Source of the DNA: Marchantia polymorpha subsp. ruderalis
Taxonomy: Eukaryota; Streptophyta; Marchantiopsida; Marchantiales; Marchantiaceae
NCBI GenBank assembly: GCA_037833965.1
Contig: AP031356.1
Span: 22,838,501-22,902,500 of the forward strand
Length of the DNA stretch: 64,000 bases
Reading direction: 5' to 3'
Shown: positions 13,095-22,577 of the stretch, piece by piece
Numbering within the stretch: the first letter of the stretch is position 1
Layout of the letters: every line of letters starts with the position of its first letter
Made by a program: the position numbers and the translations under genes
Notes under the pieces: model-generated
Seen by the model: only the letters and a program-made list of their open reading frames with translations
Told to the model about the DNA's origin: nothing
The model's database searches: none

Positions 13095-14696
13095 TGTAAT
13101 AACCCACCAAAGGCTAAAACTGCAGTATAGCAGCAAAAAGGTCAAACCCACAGGGACAGAGGCAACACGCAGAGTACAAAGTGTCACGTTTAACAGACTA
13201 TTGAAGAGTTTGAATTCTCAGGCGACTATCACTCCCAGAATACTGCAAGTACTCAACTTGGAGGTCACTCGGAGGACGCACAGTGCAGAGTAGTTCACTC
13301 AACACACAACTGAATCTATAGAAACACAACTCAGAGGTCGGTTAGGACCTCCACTTAAGATTTTAGGGGGAAAGTTTCTCACGAGTACATTAAGAGGCTC
13401 TGCAGGTAGTGACTCCCAACTCGATTTCTACAACCCTTCCACTAGTTTCTGCTAACGCGGGTTGGACTTCCTACTTCGGATGCGGTATCTTCGTCAAACC
13501 GAAGTCACTCACACGCGGTGGACAACACACTCAACTCACAAAACGCGCAGAGAATACAGGTCCGAACTGAGAAACTCAACTGAGAAAAGATCTAGTGGCA
13601 CACCATAACAATCTATTGACGAGTTTGAATTCTCATGCACTAGTCATTCCCAGAAATACTAAAGAGGTTTGCCCCTAGGGCGCCTTCTGCAGCGTAACCT
13701 GAATTACAACCAAGGCTTACTCGAAGTAACAAAACTTCACTTTGGCATTCAGGGAAAATATCCCGAAGGAGTACAAACAGGAACAATCACTCGAAGGTGT
13801 AGGGACGAACTGTTCAAGTATCTAACCAGTTACTAGCTCTAAGCATTAAGCAATCACCCGCAGGTGTAGATCCAAACTGCTCAAGTATCTAACCAGTACA
13901 CTGGCTCTGAACATTTTGTAGCTGAAGGCCTTCAGCTTCGTCAAGCTGTAGCTCCTCTTGCGCGGTGACAGAACTAAGGACACAAACACGCAGAGAAAAT
14001 GAGTTCCTAATCTGCACTTCCGAAACTGGAAGAATCCCAAGGCAGGACGCCTTGAACTACTTTATACCTTCTAAGTCCTAACTAACACTCTTCATCTGCA
14101 CTACACTACACTACGCTACGCTACAGCACACTGCAGCTCATCTACTTTGACTTCTGCGCGACGGACTGCCGCGCACTAACTCCCTACCCGACAAGTCTTC
14201 CGCTCGACTGCGCAATCCCAGCTGCCGCAACACCGCAATCACCTCCGCCTTGAGGTTTGCCATGGCGTCCCGCGACCTTGACAGAAACGAATCTAGCTTC
14301 TTCGCCACTCGCCGCCGGCTCCGACTGTCACCCGACATCAAACAACATCAAACCCGCCGCACGAAGCTCTAACCCGCGCAATGTGAGTTTCTCCTGCGCA
14401 GCCACTTACCAGAGGATGTAACCTTTGAGAAAGTGGTTCACTCGCTTCACCAACTCTTCCTTCGTGCGATCTGCCTCCCGCCGGCGATCGTCTTCAACTA
14501 CCACCAACTGCAACTCTGCCTCCGCACGCTGTGCTCTCAATTCGCCGCACTCCAATTGCAGTTTGCGGATTAAGTCTTCATCCGCCTAGCGTGCGAGCAT
14601 ACACTTCTCTAGCAACCGTGTCTGCCGCACGAGCTCCTCTGACAAAATTTGATTCTGAGTCTGCTCAGAATCCAGCTCATCCGCCAGCTTCGCTTT
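13095..14696 (-). mobile_element. Element E: truncated old B-type element
   Basis: Starts TGTAATAACCCACC, the mirror of the conserved 3' end GTGGGTTATTACA, so the element runs on the minus strand. 13095 to about 14100 is the ~1-kb 3' module, with degenerate repeats, hairpin and TATA. About 14130-14696 is the C-terminal coding part of a B-type protein, with matches such as GDSRSRRRVAKKL, EELVRQTRLLE and CGELRAQRAEAE, but with stops. It is cut off at 14696 by element D. The rest of E is not found beyond D, so the far side was deleted. It is the most diverged family member in the window. Confidence 0.8.
14038..14066 (-). promoter_or_regulatory. TATA box and hairpin in 3' module of E
   Basis: On the minus strand TATAAAG (14060-14066) is followed by a stem CAAGGC/GCCTTG with a changed loop (gtcct). 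The stem is intact although E is old. Confidence 0.6.
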
Positions 14697-14865
14697 TGTG
14701 GTAACCCACTTTTTGTTTTTGTGCGAGATTTAAAACATTTTTGGAAAACAGTACCACAGTAGCCGTGTAAATGGTAATCAGTACCTTTCAATAGAGTGAA
14801 GATGGATAATCGCGGGTCTTGTATGATCTCGTAGAATCCAAGAGTTGGCCGCAATGTCTGGAACA
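14697..14865 (+). repeat. 5' LTR of element D
   Basis: Begins TGTGGTAACCCACTTTTTG and matches 59902-60024 closely up to GGATAATC-CGGGTC, where the 3' copy is truncated. The end is placed at GTCTGGAACA, just before a possible primer-binding site (GGCGCCCCAACTTGAAC). At about 169 bp it is a short LTR. The end point is inferred, since the 3' copy does not reach it. Confidence 0.65.
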
Positions 14866-16260
14866 GGCGCCCCAACTTGAACGATCAATTCTGAAGGAGA
14901 TCTGTGGTAACACACTTTTTGTTTTTTTTGCAGAAATTAAACAATTTTAGAAAACTAGTACCGAAGCAGTGTTTGTAGTTAGAAAAGGGTACGTTAAATA
15001 GAGTGGATTGATGAGATCGTCACGAGGACACGAAGACTCACGGTCGGATGTACCAACGCCAATGACTTCGGCGCCTTCGGCAAAAGCTCCTTTTCTGAGG
15101 TGTCTCTACTCACGCGCCTCCAGCGTATAAGGAAGCTACGCTTCCGGCGCAGACACTTCAGGAGGAGGTTTTGCTAAAGACGTCAGGAGAAGAGCCCGGA
15201 CCTCTGAAGGCGTACGACCATGAGTGCGCCTTCGGCGATGCGCCGCTAGCGCGGAAAGGGAAAATCTTCATAACGATCGTGATACACGGTAGATCCAGTT
15301 GGTTGAAGTTGCATTAGAAAGAGCTCGAGACGCTCGTTTTAACGAGCCCAAGAGCGTTGGAGATGGATCAGGGACGGAGAAGTTATGAGCGTCGGAAAAC
15401 TCGTAGCCGGACATGCGCCGTTCGCGCTAGGGTTCACAGCCGGAACGGATTCCCGTACGCCCTCGGCGATGCGCCTTCGGCGGAATCACGCGCTCATAGG
15501 AGGAAACCAACTCAGAGTCGGAAGCGCCTTTGGCGGCTGTTCATGGAAGGAAAGCGCCGGTCGGATGTACGCCTCCTACGTGGCGCTGACGGCCGGATGC
15601 GCTGGCATGAGTTGCGCTGGCGGATATGCGCCGGCAGCAATGGACGAGGCATAAAGGACAAAATAAGCGGTACGACTGCGCGCCGGCGTAATTCGCTCCG
15701 ACTAGATGTGCGCCTCCAGCAAGGCGCCGACGGATAAGGAACGCACCAGCGGCGACACGCCTCCGGTGAGGGACGGATTAGGAAAAGACAACATGGCCGA
15801 CGTATACCCTCCGGCGGACTCGAGTCCGGAAGGTGGCGGCGGCGGGAGAATTCAACATTTACGCATGCGAATGCGCGCAGTGCGGAGCCGTGAATTCGCG
15901 CATGCAAAGGGCGAACCGTTAGGCCGTATAGCCGGCTGCGTACGTTGTAACCAGTAAGAACGTTGGACGTTCTTGAAATCGGAGAAGAAAAGACTGCGCT
16001 CCAGTCTCATTCTCTCATTCTTGATTTTGCGATTTCCAGTTTCCAAGATTACGCGCAAGAGCGGAGCGACCTGCAGTGAGAGGAGAGAGTGCGGAGACGA
16101 GTTGCGCAAGGATCTTGGCAGACCTTGGAGAGAATTGCGAGTAGCGATCTTGAGCTTGAGCGCAGAGAGAGTGAGCAATCAGTGCTTGAGCGGCCGACAC
16201 GCAGTGGCGATTGTGAGAGAGCGAGCGAAAGGGAGAACGTTTGTGTGTGCAGGCAACGCA

Positions 16261-18816
16261 ATGTCGAAGGTTCCCCAGCTGCGAGTGTCTCCACTCAGGG
16301 TGCCGCAGATCGGTCTACGCGCATTTCAAGATGTGCTGCTGAGGCTGAAGCTCGATTTTCTCCTGTGGGGGTGGAACTGGACATGTCCGGAGATGGTGCG
16401 CGAGTATCTGCAGGAGAGACACAAGCCCTCTCGCGGATTCCGTCCACATCCAGAAAGATGGGACATTTGCAACTGGGCGCATGTGTTGGGCGGGTGTGCC
16501 GGCGAGGAAGGGGATCTCCTCTTCGAGGCCGATAGCGTGAAGGTGTCCCAGGAGGAAGAAGTCTCCTACAATGAGCTCTTCAAAGTTGCCAGGCATCCCA
16601 AGAACGGTTTCCGGACACGGGATTACAAAGATCGATTGCGGAGAAATGTCGCGACTGCATTGCTGCAGATATTGCAGCCGACCAAGACCGCTTACATGCA
16701 TGGTTGGCAGGTAGAATTTGTGGAGCTAGTGTTGTCAGGAGCTCCAGTGCATTGGGCACGGCTCCTGTGGAAGGTGACGCGCCAACATGCGCAAGAAGAG
16801 AAAGGAGGAACCCTCAATCATCTCTCGCCTTACTTGATCGTGTTTTATCGGGCGATGGGATGTTTGACAAATGCTGAGAAAACACGGTTTCCGCAGCTGA
16901 CCCGGAACTATCCAGGTAGATATTCGAGGGAGGCCGAAGTAGACACGGATCCAGACGAGGAACCTGCTAGTACGCCTCCGGCTCTGGCTCCAGCAAGAGC
17001 AACAGAAGAACGTCGAAGTGAGCGCATTCCGCGAAAGCGGAAGTGGGATGAGAGACCTGAGGACAGGCAGCCGGAAGTGCCAGTTGCGCCGACTCGTGGT
17101 CGGCTCACCCCCGAGCCTCACAGTCGACCAAAACAGAGGGCACGCAAAATGCCAACTGGTACTGAGGAGACCGGGCGAACTCCGACCCGGCGGAATCTCA
17201 CACAGGAGGAGATAATCGCGCAGATTCTAGGGAAGACGACAGATACCTCTGCACAGAAGGCACCACGGCCTTCGGGAGGAGATGGACGAACTGACAGTCG
17301 GCCGACTGCGAGTCGGATGACTGAAGGCCGACAAGCGGAAGGAAGGCCAACTGAACGGCGCGTTGAACCGGACAGCAGGCCGGAAGCAGAAGAGAGTTTG
17401 GCTGACGAGCCAACAACCCTCAGAGGGTCGTCTTCGGCGGAAGGCACTTCTGGGAAAACGCCACCAGCAAGCAGGCCAAGTGGAGTCAAGACGCGCAGGG
17501 TGTATCCGACTCCCAGTCGGACAACTGCTGGTCGGCCGACTGCGAGTCGGACAACAGAGAGTCGGCCGGATTCGCCGACTGCGAGACGGATGGAGCCGAC
17601 GACCAGTGTGCGGACGCCTTCGGCGGGCGCACCTTCAGCGAAGACACCTTCCGCGCAGATTGCGCCGGAAGGGCAGGCAGCAGAAGCGAGCGGTGCAAAA
17701 GTGACAAGAGTCACTGCGGCGTCGACCCCTTCGGAGACCGAAGATCGAGCCGGAACAGGGGCTCAAGCAGTGGGATCTCCCACTGCCCTGGATATTTTAG
17801 CAGGCAGCGGAGCAGCAGTCGCAGCGGAAGCTGCTGCGCGCCACAGTTCCAGGGAGTCGCCAAGGGATTCGGTGGCGACTGAAATCCTCGAGACTGAGGA
17901 TGAGACGAGCTCGGAAGAGCAGGAAGCGGATTCGGTGCAGAAAACGCCAACAGGGGTGCTGTGCGAACAGATAGTTCCACTCCTGCGATATCTGGATCGC
18001 AAGACATCCAAATACGCGAGTGCTTTAAAACCGCAGTCTTATGTGGAGACTATCAAGAGAAGGACGAGGAGCAAGGTGGCAAGGTGGGCCTCTAGGTGCG
18101 GAGTATATGTGGATAGGAACACCGCCCTCCGACAACACCTGGCGGTCACACAGAAGCTATACCAAGCCTTGCAGCAGCAGAGGGAGGATGCGGCGACGAA
18201 AAGTCAGGCGGATGCCGAGCTAATACGGGCAAAGATCGAGTCGGAATTGCAGGAGGAGCGGAGACAAAACCAAGTCCTAGCAGCCGAGCTTGCGCGCCAG
18301 ACGCGCGCCTTAGAAGAAAGTCAAAGAGCCCGCAAGGAGGATGAGGAGTTGTTGCGCAACTTGCAATCCGAGTGCTCGGATTTGAGGGCACAACGTGCGG
18401 AAGCAGAAATGCAGCTGGCAGAGGTGGAGAGCAACTGCAGGGCGCGAGGAGAGTTGGCGACACAGGTGACTCGTTGTCTAAAAGGATACGCCCATTGGGA
18501 GGTGGCAGCTCAAGAGAGGATCACACTCAGGGAGTTCGAGCTTCGGGCGGCGGCATTGACGGAGGGTGACAGTCGGAGTCGGCGGCGAGTGGCGAGGAAA
18601 TTAGAAACCTTCTTGTCGGGTGCGCGCGACACTATGGCGCACTTAGAGTCGGAAGTCACCACAGCGCTCCGACGCCTGGGGTTGCGCAGCCGGTCGGAAG
18701 ACTGGCAAGGTAGAGACAGTGAGCGGAGCAGTCCGGCGCGCAGGAGGCGCAGCACCGGATCAGCCGAGTGCGGTAGAATAGTTTGGTTCCGCACAGATGC
18801 TGCGAGTAGTAGATAG
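16261..18816 (+). CDS. A-type element ORF protein (coiled-coil, gag-like)
   Basis: 851 codons from ATG 16261, chosen because the matching NAM-S/T position exists in the B-type protein. The frame stays open upstream to about 15973, but without an earlier recognisable ATG context. Layout: an N-terminal region of about 215 residues (PQIGLRAFQ, LDFLLWGWNWTC, KNGFRTRDYKDR, GGTLNHLSPYL), then a long S/T/P/R-rich low-complexity linker (about 215-500), an LDILA motif, an acidic patch, the helix EQIVPLLRYLDRK near 569, then a coiled coil (about 620-730) and a basic tail. No enzyme motif is visible. The N-terminal pattern recalls plant transposon-encoded gag-like proteins of unknown function, but this is a weak impression. 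It is the only undisrupted ORF of the A/B family in the window. Confidence 0.75.
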   Translation: MSKVPQLRVSPLRVPQIGLRAFQDVLLRLKLDFLLWGWNWTCPEMVREYLQERHKPSRGFRPHPERWDICNWAHVLGGCAGEEGDLLFEADSVKVSQEEEVSYNELFKVARHPKNGFRTRDYKDRLRRNVATALLQILQPTKTAYMHGWQVEFVELVLSGAPVHWARLLWKVTRQHAQEEKGGTLNHLSPYLIVFYRAMGCLTNAEKTRFPQLTRNYPGRYSREAEVDTDPDEEPASTPPALAPARATEERRSERIPRKRKWDERPEDRQPEVPVAPTRGRLTPEPHSRPKQRARKMPTGTEETGRTPTRRNLTQEEIIAQILGKTTDTSAQKAPRPSGGDGRTDSRPTASRMTEGRQAEGRPTERRVEPDSRPEAEESLADEPTTLRGSSSAEGTSGKTPPASRPSGVKTRRVYPTPSRTTAGRPTASRTTESRPDSPTARRMEPTTSVRTPSAGAPSAKTPSAQIAPEGQAAEASGAKVTRVTAASTPSETEDRAGTGAQAVGSPTALDILAGSGAAVAAEAAARHSSRESPRDSVATEILETEDETSSEEQEADSVQKTPTGVLCEQIVPLLRYLDRKTSKYASALKPQSYVETIKRRTRSKVARWASRCGVYVDRNTALRQHLAVTQKLYQALQQQREDAATKSQADAELIRAKIESELQEERRQNQVLAAELARQTRALEESQRARKEDEELLRNLQSECSDLRAQRAEAEMQLAEVESNCRARGELATQVTRCLKGYAHWEVAAQERITLREFELRAAALTEGDSRSRRRVARKLETFLSGARDTMAHLESEVTTALRRLGLRSRSEDWQGRDSERSSPARRRRSTGSAECGRIVWFRTDAASSR

Positions 18817-18848
18817 GATAGCGTAGTGCTAGTTAGAATCTTTGAAGG

Positions 18849-18877
18849 TATAAAGTAGATCAAGGCGTTTTGCCTTG
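18849..18877 (+). promoter_or_regulatory. TATA box and hairpin in 3' module of A1
   Basis: TATAAAG at 18849-18855, then a perfect 6-bp stem CAAGGC (18861-18866), loop gtttt, GCCTTG (18872-18877). It lies just after the ORF stop, so the 3' module has the look of a second, LTR-like promoter. The B-type stem differs by a compensatory pair. Confidence 0.65.
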
Positions 18878-19807
18878 GGACTCTTCCAGTTTCGGAAGTG
18901 CAGATCAGGAACTCACTTTCTTGGCGTGTTTGTGCATTTTGGTCCTGGCACCACGTAGAGAAGCTGCAGCATAGCGAAGTTACCGTATGTTGTAGTTGAA
19001 GGCCTTCGGCTGAATGTTCAGAGCTAGCACCCGGTTAGAGACTTGAGTAGTGCGGATCTGCACCTACGGGTGATTTCTGATGCTCAGAGCCGGCTGCGAA
19101 TTAGATACTTGAACAGTTCCCCCTTACTCCTTCGAGTGACTTATCCTGATTGTACTCCTACGGGAAGTTTCCCCTGAATGCCAATGTGAAGTTTTATTAC
19201 TTCGTGTAAACCTTGGTTTGTAATTCAGGTTGTGGGTGTGTTACTGGATCGTGTTTCAGTAAGTTCTCAGTCAGGTCTGCACTCCCTGCGTTTGGTGTGA
19301 TAGTCGAGGGTGACGTCCACGGCGTATGAAGAGGCTTCGTTCCGAAGTGGGAAGTCCAGTCCGGGTACCCTACGCTAGTTCCTGGCGGAAGGGCAGTAAA
19401 AGCCGGAGTGGGAGGCACTACCTGCAGAACCTCTGAGTGAACTTTTGAGACACTTTCCTCCTGAAATCCGAAGCGGAGGTCCTGACCGACCTCCGAGTTG
19501 TGCTTTTTGCCAGTTTCAGGTGTGTGTGTGTGTGTGTGTTGAGTGACCACGCTGTACCGTGCATCCTCCGAGCATCCTCCGAGTCGAGATCCTCCTCCGA
19601 GTCGAGCCTCCGAGTCGAGCACTGCAGTATTTCTGGGAGTGACAGTCGCCTAGAATTCAAACTCTACAAAAGTCTGTTAAACGTGACACTTTTACTCTGT
19701 GTGTTGCCTCTGTCCCTGTGGGTTCGATCTTTTTACCACCATACTGCAGTTTTAGCCTTTGGTGGGTTATTACATAAGGAGCCGACAACTTCTTTTTGTA
19801 CAAGATC

Positions 19808-20156
19808 TCCTCTGGCGCAAGGCGCATAATCCGCCTTCGGCGATTGGCCTTTGGCGCTAGGGAAATCCTCAGAACCTATTCAATTCACAACGCCTTGACT
19901 TGAATAAGGTCTCGTTGAAAAGGGCTCGACACGCTCGTTCTAACAAGCCCAAGAAAGCTTGGAACGAATGAGGATTCAAGGAGTTATGATTATCAGAAGA
20001 TACGTAGACGGACGCCTTCGGCGGAAGGAGTTCACCTTCGGCGGAAGGGCTAGGTCGACGAACGAGCCGCCTTTGGCCCTAGATGTTCGCCTTCGGAGGT
20101 GAATTTCTTCGTATGGCGCCAGCACAGCAAGATTAGGTAAGTGCCTTCGGGAGTAG
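19808..20156 (+). mobile_element. Element D segment 2 (leader)
   Basis: GC-rich leader of D between the A1 and B1 insertions. It contains GCGCAAGGCGCATAATCCGCC, matching the leader of B elements, several CGCCTTCGGCG-type small palindromes, and a degraded copy of the leader inverted repeat around 19910-19950. Non-coding. Confidence 0.7.
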
Positions 20157-20367
20157 TGTGGTACCCCACTTTTGGTAATTTTGAGGAAATTAAAACATTT
20201 TTGGAAAAAACTGTACCCTAGCAGCATTGTAAATAGCCTTCGGTACATCAAAACAGAGTGAATCCGGAAGATCGCGGGGATTCTCGAGGGATCTTGTAGA
20301 ATCTAGGATTTGGGGTGCAGCAGTAAGGATGGGCACCACCCTCCCTGCGAGCTCTGCAGTTAGGATC

Positions 20368-21225
20368 TGTAAGACCGGGTGTTGCACATATGTACTAAGT
20401 CTTAGAAGTGGTCAAGGGAATAAGGATGATTAGCCAAGGCATAGCTAAGACTAGCTAGTTATGACTAAACTAGTTAGTTATAACTAAGTTTATCTAGTCA
20501 TGACTAAGTTTAGCTACAATGTCTATAGTTGGCGGAATAATTAGCGGAGTTCTAGAAGAATGGAGTGAGCACTTCTATTTTGTCTTTTACAAGGAGTGAG
20601 CACTTCTATTTTGTCTTATACAAAAGTTCTAGATTCCAAAGGATTAGATATTTGACTAGAAGCTTGGATTTGATTGGTTTGACTAAATGTATGAAAGATG
20701 ATTGGCTAGACTAAGTCTAATGTTGACTTAGTGGCTAGGAAGCTTGTAGAAGTTTAAAAGCTTCCAATGGCATGTCGCCACCTCAACCTTGGATTCCGGA
20801 AGCTTCTAGAAGGTTTAGGTAGGCCAATGGCATGTTGCCACGTAGAGAAGGTTAGTCAAACTTACCTAGGTAAAAGTAAGTTAGGAGAAATTACCACATG
20901 TTACTATGGTAACTTCTCAAGTAGTATAAATAGAGAGGTAGAGTAGCACCTCTCAAGCAAGTTTGGAGAGTCATGTGTGAGGACTTGTTTCAGTAATGAA
21001 GGAGTGAAGTTTTTGAGTATCTTGGAGTATCGACGTGTGTTTGCATTTATGTGAAGAGGGTGATGTGAGGAGAGTTGTGTGTGAGTTGGAGTGATACATG
21101 AGAGTTTGTAAGAGAAGGTGTTTGGGACATGAGTGAGAGTATGAATCTTAGTCTTCTAGAACCATGATGCGCTACCACAAAGCCATCAGAGGTAAACCTG
21201 AGTGAGAGTCAGCCCGGAGGTTGCA
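20368..21225 (+). repeat. 5' LTR of element G
   Basis: 858 bp, TGTAAGACC to GGTTGCA. Contains a 31-bp tandem repeat (20562-20592, 20593-20623), a TATA box (20925-20932) and a hairpin right after it. Confidence 0.95.
20925..20954 (+). promoter_or_regulatory. TATA box and adjoining hairpin in the G LTR
   Basis: TATAAATA (20925-20932) is followed at once by GAGAGGT (20933-20939), an 8-nt loop and ACCTCTC (20948-20954), a perfect 7-bp inverted repeat. This probably marks the U3/R region. The same layout is at 27925-27954 in the 3' LTR. Confidence 0.65.
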
Positions 21226-21229
21226 TTTT

Positions 21230-21246
21230 TGGTTCCGTTGCCGGGA
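21230..21246 (+). promoter_or_regulatory. Predicted primer-binding site of G
   Basis: TGGTTCCGTTGCCGGGA begins four bases after the LTR end. It resembles the CCGTTGCCGGG-type site common in plant gypsy elements. The matching tRNA was not determined. Confidence 0.6.
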
Positions 21247-21902
21247 CCTCAATCTAGAAGGCGGAATGTTTAGGATTCGATTTCTAGCTCGAGAGAAAGT
21301 ATCCATGAGGGATCACTTGGTGTTAACATTGGGGAATGAAAGAGCGGAGAGTGTGCTTGAGAGCGAAATTCCATTTGTTTATCCCATAGTCTCATATGAT
21401 AGCCTAGAAGTGATTTTGTATGTTTTGTTCACGTAAACATGTCTTTTTGAGAGAAAAGTGATCTTAGACACCGAAAAGTATTTTTGAAGGTATTCTTCAA
21501 AGTTTTTATTGATTTTAGAGTGAAAGATAGAGAAAATTTACGTTTTTGTTTCAGGTCCAGATCATGTGTTAACAGAAAGATATGAGAGTTAGAAGTTGAG
21601 TGGGTTTTCACGGGTATCAAAAGTCTGCTCTCTGGAAAGTTTGTACAGAGTTGATTACTTTTTCTGTATTTCAATTTAGGCTTTGAAACTTCGTACGAGT
21701 GTGTATTGGAAGATAAGCTACGTTTGAGTCAAAATTTCACTGAGAGATCACGTCTAGAGACGAAGTTATGTTGATTTGAAGTTGAGGGGGTACAAAAGCA
21801 AGATAACAAAGCAAAAGTTTTTGATTTCTTTATTCACAGTTTTCGTCAAGTAGATAGCGTTTCTGGGAGAGGTCTTTTGAGTGGTTTCTACCTTATGGGA
21901 AA

Positions 21903-22346
21903 ATGAGTGAACAAGAAGGTTGGAAGGTTAGGTTATCCAAAGTACCTCAAGGCTTGGATGTTATAGTGTCTTTAGACTCCAATACAAGAGAATTCAAGGT
22001 GGAGTTTGAAGAAAGAGTAGTGAGTCAATCTCCAAGAGTCAAACGTGAAACTTGTTTTTATTGTGGAGAGGAGGGCCATAAGGTTGTCAATTGTTCCCTG
22101 CGGAACAAAGATAGAAGATTGAGGAGCAAGAGGAACTTGGGAGATTTGAAACTTCACTTGGGACCATCATCGCCACATGAATCCCAAAGCGCCACCTTCT
22201 GTGACAATTGCGGAGTGATTGGGCTACCAGCGGGACACGAATGCAGCGGAGTGAAGGCACTTCTGGAATCACTTGTGGAAGGGTTTGACGGCAAGCTAAG
22301 TGCTGAAACAGAGAAAGTGACCTCAGCGGGTTCAAGCTCCAACTGA
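21903..22346 (+). CDS. Zinc-knuckle ORF upstream of gag-pol in G
   Basis: 147 codons from ATG 21903. One canonical CCHC zinc knuckle CX2CX4HX4C (C51, C54, H59, C64), followed by a second cysteine/histidine cluster near residues 98-111. The N-terminal part (KVRLSKVPQGLDVIVSLD) is unrecognised. It is probably nucleic-acid binding. It stands 225 bp before the gag-pol ORF, which has its own knuckle, so it is an extra protein rather than the main nucleocapsid. The last part before gag-pol is acidic in other frames and ends in a run of 29 A. Its role in the element is unknown. Confidence 0.7.
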   Translation: MSEQEGWKVRLSKVPQGLDVIVSLDSNTREFKVEFEERVVSQSPRVKRETCFYCGEEGHKVVNCSLRNKDRRLRSKRNLGDLKLHLGPSSPHESQSATFCDNCGVIGLPAGHECSGVKALLESLVEGFDGKLSAETEKVTSAGSSSN

Positions 22347-22538
22347 AGATGGAGATCATCATTCGAATGATGGAGAAGATGATGATGAGGGTAAGACTCA
22401 TCGTATGCCTAGGAGAGGAGAGAGCTTTGGCTATCTTGGAACAACCAATTCCTTTTGTGTTTCCTTTGATGAATTACTCAAGGATGGAGTTAGTGTTGTT
22501 TATATTGTATTAGGAAGCCCCATATAAATTTCCAATAG

Positions 22539-22567
<29 letters not shown>
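22539..22567 (+). repeat. A29 homopolymer before gag-pol
   Basis: 29 consecutive A, 10 nt upstream of the gag-pol ATG (22578). Preceded by CATATAAATTTCCAATAG, which resembles a transcript 3' end followed by a tail. Confidence 0.9.
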
Positions 22568-22569
<2 letters not shown>

Positions 22570-22577
22570 AGTTGGAA

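Larger units (their letters stand above)
14903..19802 (+). mobile_element. Element A1: A-type composite element
   Basis: Starts TGTGGTAACACACTTTTTG and is bracketed by the 5-bp TSD agatc (14898-14902 and 19803-19807). Removing it restores a continuous D leader. It contains a 5' LTR-like region, a long GC-rich leader, one long ORF and the 3' module (18817-19774). Unlike its sister A2, it continues 28 bp past GGGTTATTACA (19774) and ends TTGTACA (19802). No RT, integrase or second LTR copy is seen. 4,900 bp. Confidence 0.85.

Noticed and set aside
13095-14696. Helitron origin of the family
   Set aside because: 5-bp target duplications and TG...CA ends do not fit; no CTRR end or helicase is seen.
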